Shown piece by piece: positions 1-8,479 of a DNA stretch of 64,000 bases. The first letter of the stretch is position 1; every line of letters starts with the position of its first letter. This DNA comes from BRH-c32 sp041674625 (GTDB lineage: Bacteria > Bacteroidota > Ignavibacteria > Ignavibacteriales > Melioribacteraceae). The translations under genes and the position numbers were made by a program. A model generated the notes under the pieces. The model was not told the origin of the DNA and ran no database searches. It saw only the letters and a list, made by a program, of their open reading frames with translations. The stretch covers positions 80,549 to 144,548 of the forward strand of contig JBAYVI010000001.1 of assembly GCA_041674625.1 (NCBI GenBank). Direction: 5' to 3'.

Positions 1-183
1 TTCCTCCTTCGGTCTATATCCATCCATGTAAGCTGTAATTAATTTTGCTATTGGTTTGGGAATGATAACCTCGTTTCTAATATAACCATGAATGGTCCTT
101 TCTCCGATTCCTAATCTATTTGCCAATTCCCTCTTATTCCATCCTATTTTCTTCCTAACGTTCTCAAATTCTTGGTAATCCAT
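1..183 (-). CDS. XRE-like HTH regulator (3' end outside window)
   Basis: A partial reading frame starts at ATG 183 (protein begins MDYQEFENVRKK) and runs off the left edge. Residues 14-35 read as a helix-turn-helix (WNKRELANRLGIGERTIHGY), typical of Cro/XRE-type DNA-binding proteins. A perfect AGGAGG ribosome binding site lies just upstream, behind a sigma28-like promoter at 203-230. It is probably an autonomous transcription regulator; the C-terminus and target are unknown. Confidence 0.75.
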   Translation of the reverse strand, partial: MDYQEFENVRKKIGWNKRELANRLGIGERTIHGYIRNEVIIPKPIAKLITAYMDGYRPKEE

Positions 184-202
184 ATTACCTCCTTAATATA
201 CC

Positions 203-230
203 TTATCGGCATAATGTATGCAATACTTTA
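203..230 (-). promoter_or_regulatory. sigma28 (flagellar sigma) type promoter
   Basis: On the minus strand this reads TAAAGTAT, 12 bases, GCCGATAA, against the published FliA consensus TAAAGTTT-N11-GCCGATAA. It lies 20 bases upstream of the start codon of the HTH gene at 183. The same block recurs at 60562-60589, 35582-35608 and, on the plus strand, 32381-32408. Confidence 0.7.
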
Positions 231-271
231 ACATTATTTTGCTTGTACTGCAATTTAATTTATTAAACGTA

Positions 272-874
272 TTAATTAATCACCTTTACTTGTCCATTTT
301 CAACCCTAAATAACCGATCCCCTTCAATATCAATTTGATCAGTCACAATTAAAAACTGAATACCCATTCTTGTACTAATCTCTTTTAATGTGTCGGAAAT
401 CCTTTGCTGATATTCTGAAGAATTTAATGCACTAAACGGCTCATCTAAAATCATCAGTTTTCGTGTTTTTCTTTCTAATACAAGGAATGCTAGGCGGCAA
501 CCGATACTTATGATATTCGCCAATCCTCCGCCGCTTGAACCAAATATACTAGCTTCATTCCCATCTTTCAGGATAAATGCCTCACATTCGGTGCCGCCTC
601 TTTTCTGAACGAAGCGAAGGCAAAATCTCCTGTCGTCTTGCCAAATATTTTGAATAAGCGGCGTAATTAAATTTTCAAAATAGCCAATCATATGTTGTTG
701 TGTTTTCTCGGCAACCGACTGAATTACAGCTCTTGCTTCGAGAGAATCGGTTGAAAAAATCTTAATCGCTTCTAATTCTTTTACCTTAGTATCTAATTGA
801 GAACTAAGTACTTTCTTTTCGGCTTTAATTGAATTAACTTTATCTCTAAAATTTAGGAGTTCTTGTTTATTCAC
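272..874 (-). CDS. SbcC/Rad50-like ATPase, C-terminal half (split gene)
   Basis: This is the C-terminal half of an SbcC/Rad50-type ABC ATPase. Residues 1-75 are a short coiled coil, residues 113-120 hold the ABC signature (SSGGGLAN), and residues 140-147 the Walker B (LMILDEPF). There is no Walker A here; it is in the gene at 4468-5691, which ends just after the zinc hook. I chose GTG 874, because it overlaps the upstream stop by eight bases and the homology starts there; the longer frame adds an unrelated hydrophobic stretch. Together with SbcD (2409-3326) the halves should form the Mre11-Rad50 (T4 gp47-gp46) nuclease that processes DNA ends. Confidence 0.85.
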   Translation of the reverse strand: MNKQELLNFRDKVNSIKAEKKVLSSQLDTKVKELEAIKIFSTDSLEARAVIQSVAEKTQQHMIGYFENLITPLIQNIWQDDRRFCLRFVQKRGGTECEAFILKDGNEASIFGSSGGGLANIISIGCRLAFLVLERKTRKLMILDEPFSALNSSEYQQRISDTLKEISTRMGIQFLIVTDQIDIEGDRLFRVENGQVKVIN

Positions 875-1073
875 TCTTATCACCGTCAAAAGTAATAACG
901 GAGAAAACCATCGGGCTATGATATAGGTCAATATCATATTTGTAGGCTGTCTTGAATCCTAAGTAAAATCCGAACCCCAACCAAAAAGACAATCCAGCTA
1001 CAATTAATATAATCTTTGTTCCGCCCCATAATGAAAGGAAGAAAAATTTTGTAGATTCTTTAATTTTATTCAT
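867..1073 (-). CDS. small membrane protein
   Basis: 68 residues with one strong hydrophobic segment (about residues 19-42, IILIVAGLSFWLGFGFYLGF) following a basic N-terminus. It overlaps both neighbours by eight bases (ATGAATAA; GTGAATAA), as expected within one operon. No family recognised. Confidence 0.65.
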   Translation of the reverse strand: MNKIKESTKFFFLSLWGGTKIILIVAGLSFWLGFGFYLGFKTAYKYDIDLYHSPMVFSVITFDGDKSE

Positions 1074-1416
1074 TATTTTGTCCCAATAATCTGGCTATTA
1101 ATTCTTTATCTCTCAATCTCATTAATAGTGCTATATGAAGAAGGTAAAAGATAGAAAGCACAAAATGTCCATAGTATGTAAAAGCACACAATACCACAAA
1201 ATCAAACGATTGATCTAATAACTGAGGTACTAACTTGGCGCCCCTTTTAAAATGCTCTATTAGTACTTTATCAATTGAGAATGCCCATGCAGTAATTGCA
1301 GTTGACCATCCCATAAACAATGCTATATTTTTAAACCCTTCAATCTCATTGACGAATCCAAGGAAGATACAAATGGCAAATATTCCATTTGACAACAGCC
1401 ATTTTAAATAATGCAT
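1066..1416 (-). CDS. membrane protein, unknown
   Basis: 116 residues with about three hydrophobic segments (residues 6-23, 29-47, and 75-97). ATG 1416 is preferred to the upstream in-frame start because GGGGAG precedes it and it forms a TAATG overlap with the upstream stop. No family recognised. Confidence 0.65.
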   Translation of the reverse strand: MHYLKWLLSNGIFAICIFLGFVNEIEGFKNIALFMGWSTAITAWAFSIDKVLIEHFKRGAKLVPQLLDQSFDFVVLCAFTYYGHFVLSIFYLLHIALLMRLRDKELIARLLGQNNE

Positions 1417-1670
1417 TAATCGTCTCCCCAAGAATACTCATTTTTCAATTTTGTGTACTTAGTTTCAATCTGTTCTTTATAATCTCGTAACATTTTCTCG
1501 TTATCTTGGATCATTTTCTTGGCGTCATTGGTATTCTTAACCCCAAGATTAACACCCTGCTTGGTTAACAAATCCATTTGAGCCTGTGCAGTGTTCAGTT
1601 CCTTTTCGGCCTGAATTATCTCGCTTTCTAATTCGTTTAAATCATCGTAGATTTCATTAACTGTTGGCAT
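1416..1670 (-). CDS. small coiled-coil protein
   Basis: 84 residues, almost entirely heptad-like (ELESEIIQAEKELNTAQAQM and a second helix at residues 48-78), with no cysteines. It sits between the two SbcC halves. The C-terminal SbcC half has much less coiled coil than the N-terminal half, so this protein could supply missing arm; that is speculation from position only. Confidence 0.65.
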   Translation of the reverse strand: MPTVNEIYDDLNELESEIIQAEKELNTAQAQMDLLTKQGVNLGVKNTNDAKKMIQDNEKMLRDYKEQIETKYTKLKNEYSWGDD

Positions 1671-1857
1671 TCTCTTTCTCCTGTAATTTGTTTTTCTTTT
1701 TTAATATAATAGATTCTATTTCATCATACATATTATAATTACATACAGTTACATTCAGGTTTGTCCACATTTTAACTGCCGAGTTATAGTGCTCCACAGT
1801 TTCACAAGATTCTATAACCATAATTAATTTTACTAACGCTCTATACGGCTTATCCAT
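1657..1857 (-). CDS. hypothetical protein
   Basis: 66 residues from ATG 1857 (MDKPYRALVKLIMVIESCET), mostly helical with a lysine-rich C-terminus. This start overlaps the stop of the cysteine-rich gene upstream (ATGGATAA), which supports it over the longer frame. No family recognised. Confidence 0.6.
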   Translation of the reverse strand: MDKPYRALVKLIMVIESCETVEHYNSAVKMWTNLNVTVCNYNMYDEIESIILKKKNKLQEKENANS

Positions 1858-2017
1858 TTGGCAACTCCTCATCGTCGATATGTCCAAAATTACCAAATTC
1901 GTCTATTGGCTCTAGGAGACACCCGCAACTAGCACAGTACGAATAAGGTTCTGCTAGGGTTTCTAAACCACAATTGTAATTAGTACAAGAACAGGAGCAA
2001 CAATTTAATTGATTCAT
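1850..2017 (-). CDS. small cysteine-rich (zinc-ribbon) protein
   Basis: 55 residues with eight cysteines: CCSCSC at residues 6-11, C16, then CASCGC at 28-33, and an acidic tail. It starts ATGA-overlapped with the FmdB-like gene upstream and overlaps the gene downstream, so it fills the gap between them exactly. Zinc binding is inferred from the CxxC pairs. Confidence 0.6.
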   Translation of the reverse strand: MNQLNCCSCSCTNYNCGLETLAEPYSYCASCGCLLEPIDEFGNFGHIDDEELPNG

Positions 2018-2217
2018 TTCTTATTGGCCTTTGGTTTATTCCCCATATAATCGTTGGCTTCTGAATAGCCGTGTATTACAAAATTCGCGAAAGTCGGAAT
2101 TCTAACGGCAGTCGATCCGCAATTAGTACATTCTATTTCTTTTATATCTTTAAACATTAATTTATCTAGTATCTCAAATTTACAATGTTTACACTTATAG
2201 GAGTATATTGGACTCAT
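2014..2217 (-). CDS. FmdB-family zinc-ribbon protein
   Basis: 67 residues with the FmdB layout: MSPIYSYKCKHCKFEI at the N-terminus, a second CxxC (CTNCG) near residue 32, and a basic tail. FmdB-type domains are putative regulatory zinc ribbons of unknown target. It starts with an ATGA overlap after the previous gene. Confidence 0.75.
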   Translation of the reverse strand: MSPIYSYKCKHCKFEILDKLMFKDIKEIECTNCGSTAVRIPTFANFVIHGYSEANDYMGNKPKANKK

Positions 2218-2405
2218 TCATACACCTTTATCAGTTTGTTTGTAATCGCCCCATCCATGAATGTTTCAAGAATTTCAATTGCATTCTCAACTTTATCAAT
2301 ATCTTTTTGTTCTAGTAACAAATCTTCTGGACCTATTGTACCATTAAACAGATCATAATACAAGTCATTTGTGACAATTATATTCGCTTCTTTATCAAAC
2401 TGCAT
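2214..2405 (-). CDS. hypothetical protein
   Basis: 63 acidic residues (MQFDKEANIIVTNDLYYDLF at the start), with no recognisable motif. It lies between sbcD and the FmdB-like gene, with ATGA overlap downstream. Confidence 0.55.
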   Translation of the reverse strand: MQFDKEANIIVTNDLYYDLFNGTIGPEDLLLEQKDIDKVENAIEILETFMDGAITNKLIKVYE

Positions 2406-2408
2406 TTA

Positions 2409-3326
2409 TTATTTTACCTCCAATGTAGATTTAATAATATCTTGAACAGATTGTCTTATTTCATTTTTAAGTATAAAATTATTAAGATTATCAACAAAGC
2501 TAAATTCCTTTGCTCCTGAATCAGCACTTAAAATATCTATGTACTCTTTAATTTGTTCTGAAGTTTCTTTTTTATCTTTATTTTTTAGGACTTCTTCGAG
2601 GTTGAACGAAATTGAAGAGTGTTCACAAGGTATTTCAAATAACTCATAGGTTTTAGTATCTGTATCAAATACAGCAATTTTAGGGATGTAATCTATTTGG
2701 GATATATTCAATCTAGTTAGAGACCCCATATTCAATAACGTTTTGCCATTATACTCGTGAACGAAGTATTTATGATTGTCCGCACTTAGAATTACGTCAA
2801 ACTTGTTCTTAGACAATAATACACGAGCTGTAATATGTCCAGTCTGTCCGCACCAAATTTTTTCGTCTTCGTCCCGAATAACCATTTTATGAATTACCAA
2901 GATATTAAATTTATTTTTATCTATAATCTCAGGGATTGTATCTCCCCAATGGCACCCATAAATATCCACATTTTCATAAGAAGAAGGGATTGCCTCTAAC
3001 AGTTTAATTACGTCTGCTGATTCTACCACCTTTATAGGTGTATTAACTAAACTCCTATCTAAATGTCTTTGATCATGGTTCCCACTTACAGCTAAAATAT
3101 TTAATTTTGATTTTTTGAATAAATTAATGGTGTCACTGATAAGCCAGTTGCTTGCCCTGACAGAATCAAACAAATCTCCTGCTTGTAACATTAAGTCACA
3201 TTTTTTTTCTACACCTAATTTTAAACACCATTCTAATTTCTTGAATTGGGTTTCTCTATAATTATCGATTCTAAATCTACTTCCAGAATCGCGCAGATGG
3301 ATATCAGAGATCATCAATATTTTCAT
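2409..3326 (-). CDS. SbcD/Mre11-like nuclease (T4 gp47 type)
   Basis: 305 residues with the calcineurin-type phosphoesterase motifs in order: SDIHL at 7-11, GDLFD near 50, GNHD near 81, a histidine at LVIHK near 147, and SADNHK near 183. These form the two-metal site of the Mre11/SbcD nuclease, which works with SbcC/Rad50 to trim DNA ends during recombination-dependent replication. Its start overlaps the HNH gene upstream by an ATGA. The partner ATPase is encoded in two pieces (4468-5691 and 272-874). Confidence 0.9.
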   Translation of the reverse strand: MKILMISDIHLRDSGSRFRIDNYRETQFKKLEWCLKLGVEKKCDLMLQAGDLFDSVRASNWLISDTINLFKKSKLNILAVSGNHDQRHLDRSLVNTPIKVVESADVIKLLEAIPSSYENVDIYGCHWGDTIPEIIDKNKFNILVIHKMVIRDEDEKIWCGQTGHITARVLLSKNKFDVILSADNHKYFVHEYNGKTLLNMGSLTRLNISQIDYIPKIAVFDTDTKTYELFEIPCEHSSISFNLEEVLKNKDKKETSEQIKEYIDILSADSGAKEFSFVDNLNNFILKNEIRQSVQDIIKSTLEVK

Positions 3327-4465
3327 TTAATTATTTCCTTTATCGCATACCTTATAAGCCAACTTCCCAGAGCCACATATTCCGTTATGCCCGTCACTAA
3401 AAGACAGTCTCTGCAAAAGATAATGCCATTTTCAGGATCAAGGGCAAAGAATGGCTCAGTTTTCTTCGGGTCGATATGATGCGCGGCTAAATTCTCTATT
3501 GACTGACATTTAGTACAGAAATTGTACCCGTATTCTTGGAATTGACGGAAGAAAACTTCATCAGACCAGATACTTAATTCATGTTTAGAAGGGGTATTGT
3601 CATCTATTTCACCCCTTATTCGCGTTTTCCTTGCTCTATACAAAGGGCATAAAGTTTTACATTTATCAGAACAATAAAAATTATTTTCAATGGCAGCAAG
3701 ATCATCCTCAACCGCTTTTATTCTATTCCATAATTGGTCTGTAGTCGGTTTAAACCATTCGCTACAATACTTACACTGGACTAAAATCCCATACCCATTC
3801 GGATCGTCCATAATTTCTTCTATTCGGCAGAAAAATGGATACTTTTCTTCGTAATCTTTCTTGCGATAAGTATGGGATTCCTTAATCCTTTCTTTAGCGT
3901 AACACCCACAAGAATTAGTTATTCCTCTTTTTAGGCTGCTTAATCTATATCCCTTGATATTGCCATTGCAAGAACATCTTCCTAAAACAATTCTTCTCCG
4001 TCCATTAGTATCTAAATCAGAAACAACAGTTATTCTCCCATATATTTTGCCAACGGCATTCTCTCGCCTATTTTTTAACTTCTCTATTTGATAACACCCA
4101 CATGATGTTGTGTGCCCGCTTTTTAATTGGTATAAATTGTAGTCCTTGATATTGCCATTGCAAGAGCATTTACCAATAATTCTTCTACAGTCATTCTTCC
4201 CCTTTGGATATTCTGAAATAATGGTCACTCTACCATATACACGCCCAATAACATCTTCCATCCTACTCAATATTTCTATTTTTAAACAGCCACAAGATTT
4301 AGATGTCTCATTTTTTAACCCACTTAGAATAACGTCCCTCCTTGTTTTCTTTTCACACGAACATTCGCAAAGAAAGTATCGTCTCCATTTCTTTTTCTCG
4401 ACTTCTTTAATAACTGTCCATCTTCCGAATTTATTTCCCGGCTTGATTTCTAATTTTCTTCCCAT
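3323..4465 (-). CDS. HNH endonuclease with three tandem zinc-finger repeats
   Basis: 380 residues. The N-terminal 200 carry three copies of one repeat, each with a glycine-aromatic-glycine-arginine opening (FGRWTVI, YGRVTII, YGRITVV), a CSC pair and an SCGC pair ending in SxSCGC(Y/L). Residues 205-290 hold more CxxC pairs, and the C-terminus has a histidine-rich core (LAAHHIDPKK) followed by CRDC, as in HNH nucleases. It sits between sbcC-N and sbcD, so it looks like a free-standing homing endonuclease. The gene at 59200-60324 is a paralog. Confidence 0.75.
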   Translation of the reverse strand: MGRKLEIKPGNKFGRWTVIKEVEKKKWRRYFLCECSCEKKTRRDVILSGLKNETSKSCGCLKIEILSRMEDVIGRVYGRVTIISEYPKGKNDCRRIIGKCSCNGNIKDYNLYQLKSGHTTSCGCYQIEKLKNRRENAVGKIYGRITVVSDLDTNGRRRIVLGRCSCNGNIKGYRLSSLKRGITNSCGCYAKERIKESHTYRKKDYEEKYPFFCRIEEIMDDPNGYGILVQCKYCSEWFKPTTDQLWNRIKAVEDDLAAIENNFYCSDKCKTLCPLYRARKTRIRGEIDDNTPSKHELSIWSDEVFFRQFQEYGYNFCTKCQSIENLAAHHIDPKKTEPFFALDPENGIIFCRDCLLVTGITEYVALGSWLIRYAIKEIIK

Positions 4466-4467
4466 AA

Positions 4468-5691
4468 TTACTGTACCTTATTCCCGCATAACGGACACTC
4501 GCCCATATCAATCATAAATTGCTTTCTTTTCTCTTTAGCTTCTTGTACTTTAGTATTTAAGCATTTAATTAATTTATTGTTTTCTTCAACACCATCAATA
4601 TACTCATTTAGCTCTTTATTTTCGCACTCTTTTATCCCATGTGCCGTAATTAGCTCGTATAAGGACCGTACAGACGTTTTACATTCCAACCATACGGATG
4701 TATTACTTATCACTGAATCAACGTCTGTGAGTTCTATAACAAACTTTTTAAGGGTGTTGTGATTAGTTTCTAATTCATTATGTTTCTTAATAAGAGAAAT
4801 TATTTCGGTATATAGTTCTTTGCATTTCAAAAATTCGGTATTACTTTGTATTACTTCTTGAACATTATTGATATTCGCAACGTATTCATTTAGGGATTTC
4901 TGTTTTGTTTCTAATTCATTATGTTTTTTGATTAATTCTTGTAGTTCTTGCAATTCTTTCTTGTGTTTTAGGACTTTATTGTATTCAAGTATCTTGGATT
5001 CAATTTCCTGTATTTCTTGGATATAGGTATTTAGATTGTTGTTCATTAATTCTAGGAGTTCACAATTAATGAACAACTCTTCTATCTGAACAAGTAATTT
5101 ATCTGCTTCATCAATGAATTTAATTTTATCAATCTCAGAGGATAAAGATTTGATAGTATCTTCTACTTGTTTTTGTTTTGAATTATTCTCTCTAATTAAT
5201 GAATTGACATTGGATAGAGATTGGTCGATAATCCCGAGGCCCGAAATTTCGTTTAGCATCTGAGCACGATGGGCGGGTGACTCGCTGATGAAGAAGTGCC
5301 TCCCTTCTTCTTGGTCTTGGAAATTGTAATCAGCAAGGTTTAAAAAATCTTTGATTTCGTCGGGTACGGTGCGATTAAGTGATTTGAATTCTTTTACTTC
5401 ATCTCCGATGGTTAGAATATATTCATCTATTGTTTCAGACTTCCTACGCTCAACAGTGCCGTCAGAGAATTCCAATTTGCATTCAGTAACATCCTTCTTT
5501 TTTGCGGACCAGGGCTTAAATCCAAATCCCGTGGGACGATTGGACAAAACTAGATTAACAGCCCTGAGCAAGGATGATTTTCCGCTGTCGGAATTGCCGC
5601 TGATGATCGAAACCCCAGAATGCAATGGTAATTCTGAGTTACAATGCGTTTGAAAATTTTTGACTGTAACTTTATCTAGTGTGTTTTGCAT
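4468..5691 (-). CDS. SbcC/Rad50-like ATPase, N-terminal half with zinc hook (split gene)
   Basis: 407 residues. The P-loop (GNSDSGKSS, 32-40) follows a Rad50-like first strand (VTVKNFQTHCNSELPL). A long coiled coil runs from about 165 to 395 with an internal repeat (KKHNELETKQKSLNEYV and KKHNELETNHNTLKKFV). The protein ends at residue 407 directly after the zinc-hook motif CPLCG (399-403). A normal SbcC continues with a second coil, signature and Walker B; those lie in the separate gene at 272-874, about 3.6 kb downstream. The combined length (about 607) fits one phage gp46-type protein. Confidence 0.85.
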   Translation of the reverse strand: MQNTLDKVTVKNFQTHCNSELPLHSGVSIISGNSDSGKSSLLRAVNLVLSNRPTGFGFKPWSAKKKDVTECKLEFSDGTVERRKSETIDEYILTIGDEVKEFKSLNRTVPDEIKDFLNLADYNFQDQEEGRHFFISESPAHRAQMLNEISGLGIIDQSLSNVNSLIRENNSKQKQVEDTIKSLSSEIDKIKFIDEADKLLVQIEELFINCELLELMNNNLNTYIQEIQEIESKILEYNKVLKHKKELQELQELIKKHNELETKQKSLNEYVANINNVQEVIQSNTEFLKCKELYTEIISLIKKHNELETNHNTLKKFVIELTDVDSVISNTSVWLECKTSVRSLYELITAHGIKECENKELNEYIDGVEENNKLIKCLNTKVQEAKEKRKQFMIDMGECPLCGNKVQ

Positions 5692-5698
5692 ATTATTT

Positions 5699-6217
5699 CT
5701 ATTTATAATATTTAACTTCTATTTTATACTTCCTAAACAACTCGCCAAATTTCTTCGTTAGCTTACCGCTTTTCGGGTAATCTGGGATTTTTTCTTTCCG
5801 GTTCTTTTTCTTTATTTCTTTAACTAAATTATTATATGAAACTTTTGTGAACTTAGGAACTTTTGGGCGTTCGGTAGGATGAATAAAATTAGTCCTAGCA
5901 TTTTCTAAATAATCAGCTAGGTTTCTTAATACATCCCAAATATCTACTCCAAATTTATGTAACCCATAACGAATAAAAGAATTAGTTACCTTCCCCTCCC
6001 AAGAGTTACTTTGGGCTGAAATGGCACCCCGGCAACAGGAACTTCCATTTTCTCCTATTTCTTTCCCCTTAGAACCGTGCATATGGTCAATTACGAAACT
6101 TTCTAGTGGGAACTTTACTTTAAGGATAGGGCAAATTCCATTCTGCTCTTCATACATCTTCTTTTTGAGAATAGGTAAATCAGAATGCTTGAGTTGTATT
6201 AATTCTTTATCGGACAT
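5699..6217 (-). CDS. recombination endonuclease VII-like Holliday-junction resolvase
   Basis: 172 residues matching the endonuclease VII fold: CPILKVKFPLESFVIDHMHG (about 29-48) with the DH pair, then CCRGAISAQSNSWEGK (about 60-75), where RG and an asparagine follow the zinc site. T4 gp49 in this family resolves branched DNA before packaging. Only some zinc cysteines are kept in CxxC form, so the metal site may be altered. It starts with a TAATG overlap with the disrupted gene upstream. Confidence 0.75.
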   Translation of the reverse strand: MSDKELIQLKHSDLPILKKKMYEEQNGICPILKVKFPLESFVIDHMHGSKGKEIGENGSSCCRGAISAQSNSWEGKVTNSFIRYGLHKFGVDIWDVLRNLADYLENARTNFIHPTERPKVPKFTKVSYNNLVKEIKKKNRKEKIPDYPKSGKLTKKFGELFRKYKIEVKYYK

Positions 6218-6417
6218 TATAACTTCATCTCAATGAAAACATTTGACAATATCCTTTCTCTTCTCTCCCCCATTCCAAATACGCTAACAAAATTAAGATC
6301 TATATCGTCAACACTAATCCCTGTAGCACTTTTTAGATTGTTGATTTCCGAAGAGATAAACTTTAAAATATTAATTTCAGCCTGTTCTCTCAATTCAATA
6401 GCTTATTTGATATTCAT
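6217..6417 (-). pseudogene. small phage gene with in-frame stop at codon 5
   Basis: From ATG 6417 the frame reads MNIK, then TAA, then 61 codons without interruption (AIELREQAEINILKFISSEI at the start). The ATG has a GAGG site eight bases upstream and an ATGA overlap with the gene before; the end has a TAATG overlap with endonuclease VII. The gene is therefore in its proper operon slot but has a stop where a glutamine or glutamate codon would fit. A TTG seven codons into the gene could be used instead. Function unknown. Confidence 0.6.
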
Positions 6418-6686
6418 TTCTCAACCTCACATTCATCAACGGGTTCGTCGTCTTCTAAATCCATGTCCATTTCGAACTCAAGGTCACTAGGTTTAGTATC
6501 TTCAATTTCTGATTCGTTGCAAAGATTTTCGTATTCAGCCTCTGTGGTTCTGTACCATTTCCCCTCTGGGATTAAGAACAACTGAAATTCTTTCTTTTTT
6601 AAGTTTCTTTTAAATAATATGTAATCGAATGATTTGATTGATATTTCATAGAACCCTTCATCGTCTTTACAGAAGATATTTATCAT
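6414..6686 (-). CDS. hypothetical acidic protein
   Basis: 90 residues: a beta-rich N-terminal half and a strongly acidic C-terminal tail (EFEMDMDLEDDEPVDECEVE). It overlaps the exonuclease gene upstream (ATGA). No family recognised. Confidence 0.6.
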   Translation of the reverse strand: MINIFCKDDEGFYEISIKSFDYILFKRNLKKKEFQLFLIPEGKWYRTTEAEYENLCNESEIEDTKPSDLEFEMDMDLEDDEPVDECEVEK

Positions 6687-7570
6687 TTATTATTTCCTTT
6701 CACGAAGACGGTTCCCCACGTAGAAATCCCCTCGCCATTTAACAATGACCGAAATTCCAATTCTTCACATAAACAAATAAACGAGCTTAATTTAAATTTT
6801 TCTGTGAAATCAATCTCAAATTCTTTAGTTCCTTCAAGTGGCAATTTTACTAAAGGTAGATTTCTTTCATAAATTTTCTTGCCTTCTTCAGAAACGATAG
6901 CTTGGTACTTTTTAGAGGTACTTTTCAATTGCCCGAGTAGATATTTACAGGCTGTCTTCTCCGCTACCCCAGCGACTCCTGGAACCTCGTCAGTTCGGCA
7001 ACCACTTATTGCTTTTGCATCTGCCCATTGTTCTGGGACAATGCCATATTCATTTAGCAAATCTTGTTTAGTATAAAATTCTTGAGTTTTGATATTATAC
7101 ATAGAACAATGATCGAGGAGTTGCAGAAAATCTTCGTCTTTACTAATTAAGATAAATTCACAATCATCACTATACGCCTGTACAATATCCGTAATAATAT
7201 CATCACTCTCGAATCCTGGATCAACGAAACAATTCTTAAACCCCAAAGCGGGGAGAATTTCATGTTGTAAGAGGTTGAATTGTCGGAATGCTTCCTTAAA
7301 TAATTCAATTTCTTCTACTGTTCGTTCCTGTTTTTTGCTATTCCTCTTCTTTTTATAATCAGGGAACATCTGCTTGCGTTTACTTTCTTTAGTATCAAAA
7401 CAAAAAACAAATTTATTTGTGTTGAATTTCTTAGCAAGTGCTAGGATATCTTTGACAAATCCAAAGAGGATATGCGTTTGTGCGTCTTCTGAGTTGAGTT
7501 CTGGCATACTGAAAACAAGCCTGTAGAACAAACTAGAGGTGTCAATTATCAGGATTTTGTGTTTGGTCAT
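6683..7570 (-). CDS. 5'-3' exonuclease / flap endonuclease (T4 RNase H type)
   Basis: 295 residues of the FEN/pol I 5'-nuclease family. N-terminal LIIDTSSLFYR (8-18) gives the first metal aspartate, FCFDTKESKRK (56-66) the second, and FESDDIITDIV plus LISKDEDFLQLL the central acidic cluster. A helix-3-turn-helix follows (DEVPGVAGVAEKTA). The usual GDxSDN before that turn is changed to SGCRTDE, which may alter one metal ligand. It would remove RNA primers and flaps, in keeping with the ligase and polymerase encoded here. Confidence 0.85.
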   Translation of the reverse strand: MTKHKILIIDTSSLFYRLVFSMPELNSEDAQTHILFGFVKDILALAKKFNTNKFVFCFDTKESKRKQMFPDYKKKRNSKKQERTVEEIELFKEAFRQFNLLQHEILPALGFKNCFVDPGFESDDIITDIVQAYSDDCEFILISKDEDFLQLLDHCSMYNIKTQEFYTKQDLLNEYGIVPEQWADAKAISGCRTDEVPGVAGVAEKTACKYLLGQLKSTSKKYQAIVSEEGKKIYERNLPLVKLPLEGTKEFEIDFTEKFKLSSFICLCEELEFRSLLNGEGISTWGTVFVKGNNK

Positions 7571-7571
7571 A

Positions 7572-7763
7572 TTAAATTCGTTTAGTAATTGTAGCCTTAA
7601 ACGCGGCGGATTCCCATTCGGAACGGTAATTTTGTTTTGATTTAGTCAAAATGCTAACATCACTTTCCTCAATATTTATGTTCGGCATAATATCAGATAG
7701 GTAATCTAGCACAAGTTCCTTTAGTTTCTTTTCGTCAATCTCTACGTTAATTTCTCCGCTCAT
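7572..7763 (-). CDS. hypothetical protein
   Basis: 63 residues (MSGEINVEIDEKKLKELVLD at the start), mixed charge, no motif recognised. It lies directly upstream of the exonuclease gene with one base between them. Confidence 0.55.
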   Translation of the reverse strand: MSGEINVEIDEKKLKELVLDYLSDIMPNINIEESDVSILTKSKQNYRSEWESAAFKATITKRI

Positions 7764-7776
7764 TGCCTATCTCCTA

Positions 7777-8478
7777 TTATAATGTTCCGTTAATTGCCAG
7801 TTCTGGAAAGTTAAGTGGATGTTTTAATCTGTTTTGTACAATAAATTTATCCCTATAGATTGCAGCTTCTTTCGCAATCTTGAACCCAGATTTATTTAAA
7901 ATTAATTTTCCTTTATATCTAACTGTTGCACAATATGCAGTTCCCTCCTCTCTCCAATAAATACCTCTAAATCCTGTTTTGTTCCTGACGGTCAAAGTTC
8001 TTTGGTTTAGATTATTTACTTCACTAGTGACAAAACGACAATTACTAGGTTCGTAATTACCATCATTATCTTTTCTATCGATCTCCAATCCATCTTCCCA
8101 TCCGTTATTCATACACCAATCCATAAATAACCTTGGATTATGTAACCACTCATCGCACATAATAATGCCACGACCACCCCAATCCTTATATCTTTTATAA
8201 TTTTTGTTATAACATCTATTTTTTATATATCCCCATAGTGAATACAGCGGATACTTTGCTAATCCATGTGTCCCGTTTCGTTCAATAAGAAGTTCTAGAT
8301 TATAGCATCCGCATGAACTTGACCTACCCGCCTTTAAACTCCCCAGATGAATTTCTTTAATAGTCTTCTTTTTACAAGAACAACGGCACAAAACGTACCT
8401 TGCCCCATTTCGAGAATCAGAATTGCCTATTACCTCCCATCTGCCATATATATTCCCAATTACTTCTTCCTTTGCCAT
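7777..8478 (-). CDS. AP2-domain HNH homing endonuclease
   Basis: 233 residues. Residues 5-60 are one copy of the zinc-finger repeat seen in the other HNH genes (IYGRWEVI, CRCSC, SSSCGCY). Residues 85-150 form the HNH core (WGGRGIIMCDEW, LEIDRKDNDGNYEPSNCRFV). Residues 165-215 are an AP2-type DNA-binding domain (TGFRGIYWREEGTAY, ATVRYKGK). This is a typical free-standing phage homing endonuclease, placed between recA and the exonuclease gene. Confidence 0.85.
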   Translation of the reverse strand: MAKEEVIGNIYGRWEVIGNSDSRNGARYVLCRCSCKKKTIKEIHLGSLKAGRSSSCGCYNLELLIERNGTHGLAKYPLYSLWGYIKNRCYNKNYKRYKDWGGRGIIMCDEWLHNPRLFMDWCMNNGWEDGLEIDRKDNDGNYEPSNCRFVTSEVNNLNQRTLTVRNKTGFRGIYWREEGTAYCATVRYKGKLILNKSGFKIAKEAAIYRDKFIVQNRLKHPLNFPELAINGTL

Positions 8479-8479
8479 T

